Shown in pieces: positions 61,344 through 64,000 of a DNA stretch of 64,000 nucleotides. The position numbers and the translations under genes are program-made. Origin of the DNA: Pseudopedobacter sp035496935 (lineage in GTDB: Bacteria; Bacteroidota; Bacteroidia; Sphingobacteriales; Sphingobacteriaceae). Below the pieces are notes generated by a model, which had not been told where the DNA came from, did no database searches, and saw nothing but the letters and a program-made list of their open reading frames with translations. The DNA lies in NCBI GenBank assembly GCA_035496935.1, contig DATJED010000014.1, forward strand, positions 124,001 through 188,000. Reading direction: 5' to 3'. The first letter of the stretch is position 1, and each line of letters opens with the position of its first letter.

Positions 61344-64000
61344 TTAGTTCTTTATTATTTTTTGGAATATTACTTTATCGGCCATTTTTATTTTAAGAAT
61401 ATAACTTCCGGCAGGTACAGTAGGCTGTACTTTCAAAATATTAGTTCCAGGATTTATTTTAGAAGTGCTTTCAAATACGGTTTGACCAAACATATTGTTA
61501 ATCAAAATAGTGGCGTCTCCTGCTGCTTTACTATTAATAGCTATCTCGAAATCATGATGAAAAGGATTTGGATAAACATTTATTTTTTCCGTTGATAAAT
61601 CGATGATAACCGGATTAGCAATACTGCCCAAAATAGCGTCCGTTGAAAAATTAATTGATTTAGATGTGGCTTGGGCGCCATTTCCCGAACCGATATAGGC
61701 AGTAAGTTTTTCTGGTTTATCTCCGTAAATAGTGATAAAAGCCAAATCTACACCTTGTACATTTTGGGTTTGGCTATTGCCTCTTAATTCTCCAAGCTCG
61801 TTGTAAAATGAAAGGTCTTGATATCCTTCCGGCAACTTCACAATAGCGCTCATGGTATTTGCAAACCTTGCATAATTATTAGAAAGTGGAGCTGCAATTT
61901 CGTCGCTAACTTTAGCTTCACTAACTATCTTACTGTTTTGAACCGTTATGCTATTCTGCTTCAACACTTTTGAAGAATTTGTTTTAGTATTCAACCGGTT
62001 CAAATATTCTGGATAAGTGAATTTTTGAGCGATACCTGTTTTCAACATATATCCTTCACCCGCTTTTAAATAGGTTAAAGAACCCTTCCAACCAACTGCT
62101 GTACTATAAATTGCAAATAACGATTGCGATTTTATTAAATCACCGTCACTGGGATTTAAGTTTGCCAACGCATCTGTAACAGGGATGTTTTTAGAAACAA
62201 CAAAAGGTAACCAGTTCCAATTTTGGCTTAAGTCAAAAGACCACGTATTTAAATCAACAGGGACTCCTTTGATATTTAATTTCTGTGCGGCTGAAAGTTT
62301 GATTTTGTACATTTTGTTGTTTGAAATGCCTCCATTGCTCGAAACCGTTCCAGACCAGCCACTTTCAGTTGGATTTGGATTGCTTTGGTAAGCATCAAAT
62401 AGTGCCGGAGCGTTGGACATGATCAAATCTGAGGTATTCAGAACGAGCGTGTTTGTAAGCGCATTTAAATTACCGAACCTGGCATCAGTTACGTTGAAAG
62501 AAGTCCATGTCCAGCCTTGGTTAAAGGAAAGTTGTTGCCCGGTTACTTCCGTGTTACTGAAAATAGCAGGCCGGGTATAAGTCCCTACAATCTCATCCGG
62601 TATATAAGGAATAGTGAATTTATCGTCTAAAAGTGCTTCTTTTAGTTTCCCGTCAGAAGCGTCCCAAATATAAAATGAGATATTTTCGCCACTCACTTCA
62701 TTGCTATATACGGTCAGATATACAAAGTATTCTTTGAAACTCGCATCGTAAATAATACTGGTAATTCCGCGAACCTCGCCGTTAACGGTTGCCACCACCT
62801 TATCGTAAGGATCATCAGAAAAAACACCTTCGGTTTTAACTTTTCCAATGATATTCATCGATTGGCTAAACTTACTGGCGTCCAACGTTAAGGTAGGTTC
62901 TTTTTCCAATACCCTTAAGTTTAATTGTATTTTTTCATTATAGCCATTACCCGTAGCTAATGATAAAACAGTATTGTAATTTCCTATTGCCAAATCACTG
63001 TCTACCTTTGCCGTTAATGTCATCTTTGCGTTTGGCGCAATAGTTCCCGAGTTTGCTGATAATGTTAGCCAGCTAGGCAAATCAATGGTATATGGTTGTG
63101 CAGTTCCTCCCATGTTAATTATTGTGATTTCGAAAGACAGCTCTTCATTGGTGCGTTTCATTAAATCCACCACATCACTTTGCCCTTCTGCAAACCACTT
63201 TATCGGGTTCTTGTTAATAAGCGCACTCCAGGTTACCGGCGACTGTTGCCTGTTATCTGCCATGTCATTAAGGTTAGAAACCGTAATGTAGGCTACTTTT
63301 CCTTCGATGCTTGCCCAGTTTGTAATTTGCGGATTCAATACTATTTCGTCTCCGTTTATTACAGGGGTTACCACAATCGATTCCGATGGGCGGAGCGGTT
63401 TGATGGCCGGGGTTTCATCAGAAAAAGCAAGTGGCTTATTGTTTAACAACGCGTAACTGCTTACTTTTTCTGAAGCGTTTAGCGGATAGTAATATGCCGG
63501 GCCGTTTGCATTGGCTGTTTCTGGTTTATTGAATGAAGCATATAATATCAATCCGGTAGTTTTAAAATCAAGTTCATTATATCGATCGGATTTTATCTGT
63601 TCGCCATCCCGGGCAGTTTCCCAAAGGCGCAATTCATCTATCAATCCAATATAATTTTGATCAATACTAACAGGATTAATTTGACCTCTGGCTCCAACAA
63701 AGATACTGCTGGAAGAAAATCCTCCTAAATCAGAACTTGGATAAGATGCTAACTGATTACCATCAACATACATTCGGATAGTTCCGTTTCTGGTTAGGCT
63801 CATTGCGATATGATGCCAGCTATCATCATTTACTTTAACACTGCCAAATGGAAATGCTTTCGCTTCTGCCTGCAACTCAATGTTGCCCGTAGCATTCAGG
63901 TTTATAGCCCATTTATTTCTGTAGCCATTGCTTTCAATTCCATCACTAGTATCTCCTTTTCCATTAGAAAATAGCGTTGCAATTCCATTCTGATTGGTTT
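61344..64000 (-). CDS. LamG-domain secreted protein with T9SS type A sorting domain (partial, N-terminus beyond right edge)
   Basis: The frame stays open to the right edge, so the TTG at 63875 is not the start. Visible residues begin inside a LamG/concanavalin-like domain (SDGIESNGYRNKWAINLN, DDSWHHIAMSLTRNG, YVDGNQLASYP, IGLIDELRLWETARDGEQI), which supports lectin-like binding. Then come Ig/BACON-like modules (LPSWLTLSANSGTIAPNAKMTL), the module shared with the 304-residue protein, and the sorting domain (INVYPNPFHHDFEIAI ... GSYILKIKMADKVIFQKIIKN), so it is a type IX secreted surface protein. No catalytic residues seen. Confidence 0.88.
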   Translation of the reverse strand, partial: TNQNGIATLFSNGKGDTSDGIESNGYRNKWAINLNATGNIELQAEAKAFPFGSVKVNDDSWHHIAMSLTRNGTIRMYVDGNQLASYPSSDLGGFSSSSIFVGARGQINPVSIDQNYIGLIDELRLWETARDGEQIKSDRYNELDFKTTGLILYASFNKPETANANGPAYYYPLNASEKVSSYALLNNKPLAFSDETPAIKPLRPSESIVVTPVINGDEIVLNPQITNWASIEGKVAYITVSNLNDMADNRQQSPVTWSALINKNPIKWFAEGQSDVVDLMKRTNEELSFEITIINMGGTAQPYTIDLPSWLTLSANSGTIAPNAKMTLTAKVDSDLAIGNYNTVLSLATGNGYNEKIQLNLRVLEKEPTLTLDASKFSQSMNIIGKVKTEGVFSDDPYDKVVATVNGEVRGITSIIYDASFKEYFVYLTVYSNEVSGENISFYIWDASDGKLKEALLDDKFTIPYIPDEIVGTYTRPAIFSNTEVTGQQLSFNQGWTWTSFNVTDARFGNLNALTNTLVLNTSDLIMSNAPALFDAYQSNPNPTESGWSGTVSSNGGISNNKMYKIKLSAAQKLNIKGVPVDLNTWSFDLSQNWNWLPFVVSKNIPVTDALANLNPSDGDLIKSQSLFAIYSTAVGWKGSLTYLKAGEGYMLKTGIAQKFTYPEYLNRLNTKTNSSKVLKQNSITVQNSKIVSEAKVSDEIAAPLSNNYARFANTMSAIVKLPEGYQDLSFYNELGELRGNSQTQNVQGVDLAFITIYGDKPEKLTAYIGSGNGAQATSKSINFSTDAILGSIANPVIIDLSTEKINVYPNPFHHDFEIAINSKAAGDATILINNMFGQTVFESTSKINPGTNILKVQPTVPAGSYILKIKMADKVIFQKIIKN

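Overview
This window is AT-rich DNA from a member of the Bacteroidota, most likely the Sphingobacteriaceae (Pedobacter-like). The evidence is SusC/SusD-type glycan importers, a hybrid-two-component-like regulator, FecR/ECF sigma signalling, type IX secretion (T9SS) sorting domains of types A and B, a PorP/SprF protein, and promoters with the Bacteroidota -7 element (TAnnTTTG type) instead of -35/-10 boxes. The genus is an inference.

Layout: (1) 1-5.1 kb: the start of a STN-domain SusC-type TonB receptor that runs off the left edge, its FecR-type anti-sigma factor, and a divergently placed ECF sigma factor. (2) 5.4-6.4 kb: a ROK-family sugar kinase. (3) 6.4-55.2 kb: one very large polysaccharide utilisation locus (PUL). 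It has a SusC/SusD pair and many secreted or lipoprotein enzymes: three GH105 unsaturated-uronyl hydrolases, three GH43 arabinan-type enzymes (one with a ricin-type lectin domain), GH89, GH115, GH130, GH2, a GH5-like and a GH63-like enzyme, a sulfatase, an SGNH esterase and an unclassified 669-residue enzyme-like protein. It also has an oxidative module: an FAD oxidoreductase, a double DUF1080 protein, two exported Gfo/Idh/MocA oxidoreductases and ApbE. An intact IS982-type element (19290-20265, 7-bp target duplication) lies inside. (4) 55.4-60.1 kb: a Gly-rich adhesin-like T9SS type B protein with its PorP/SprF partner. (5) 60.2-64 kb: a small lipoprotein, a secreted protein and a LamG/T9SS type A protein that runs off the right edge.

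How it works together: the PUL is governed by a sensor kinase (35153) and a separate REC-AraC regulator (38323). These correspond to a classic one-chain HTCS split in two, with a 4-bp stop/start overlap. Eight promoters share a 26-bp element (TGAKAYAAATC-N10-TGAAC). In all eight it stands exactly 21 bp from a -7-like 9-mer ending in TTTG (TTAG in one), and it always points toward the gene. These eight promoters account for essentially all catabolic genes from 6.5 to 55.2 kb, so the locus reads as one regulon of eight transcription units. The substrate is probably an acidic, branched and possibly sulfated or acetylated heteropolysaccharide containing uronic acid, arabinose and perhaps mannose or alpha-GlcNAc. 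Its identity cannot be fixed from sequence.

The most interesting points are the fixed-geometry regulon, the split HTCS, an SGNH hydrolase whose Ser block is at the C-terminus (apparent circular permutation), and an ApbE flavin transferase next to an exported Gfo/Idh protein carrying a DGVTGAT sequence that resembles a flavinylation site.
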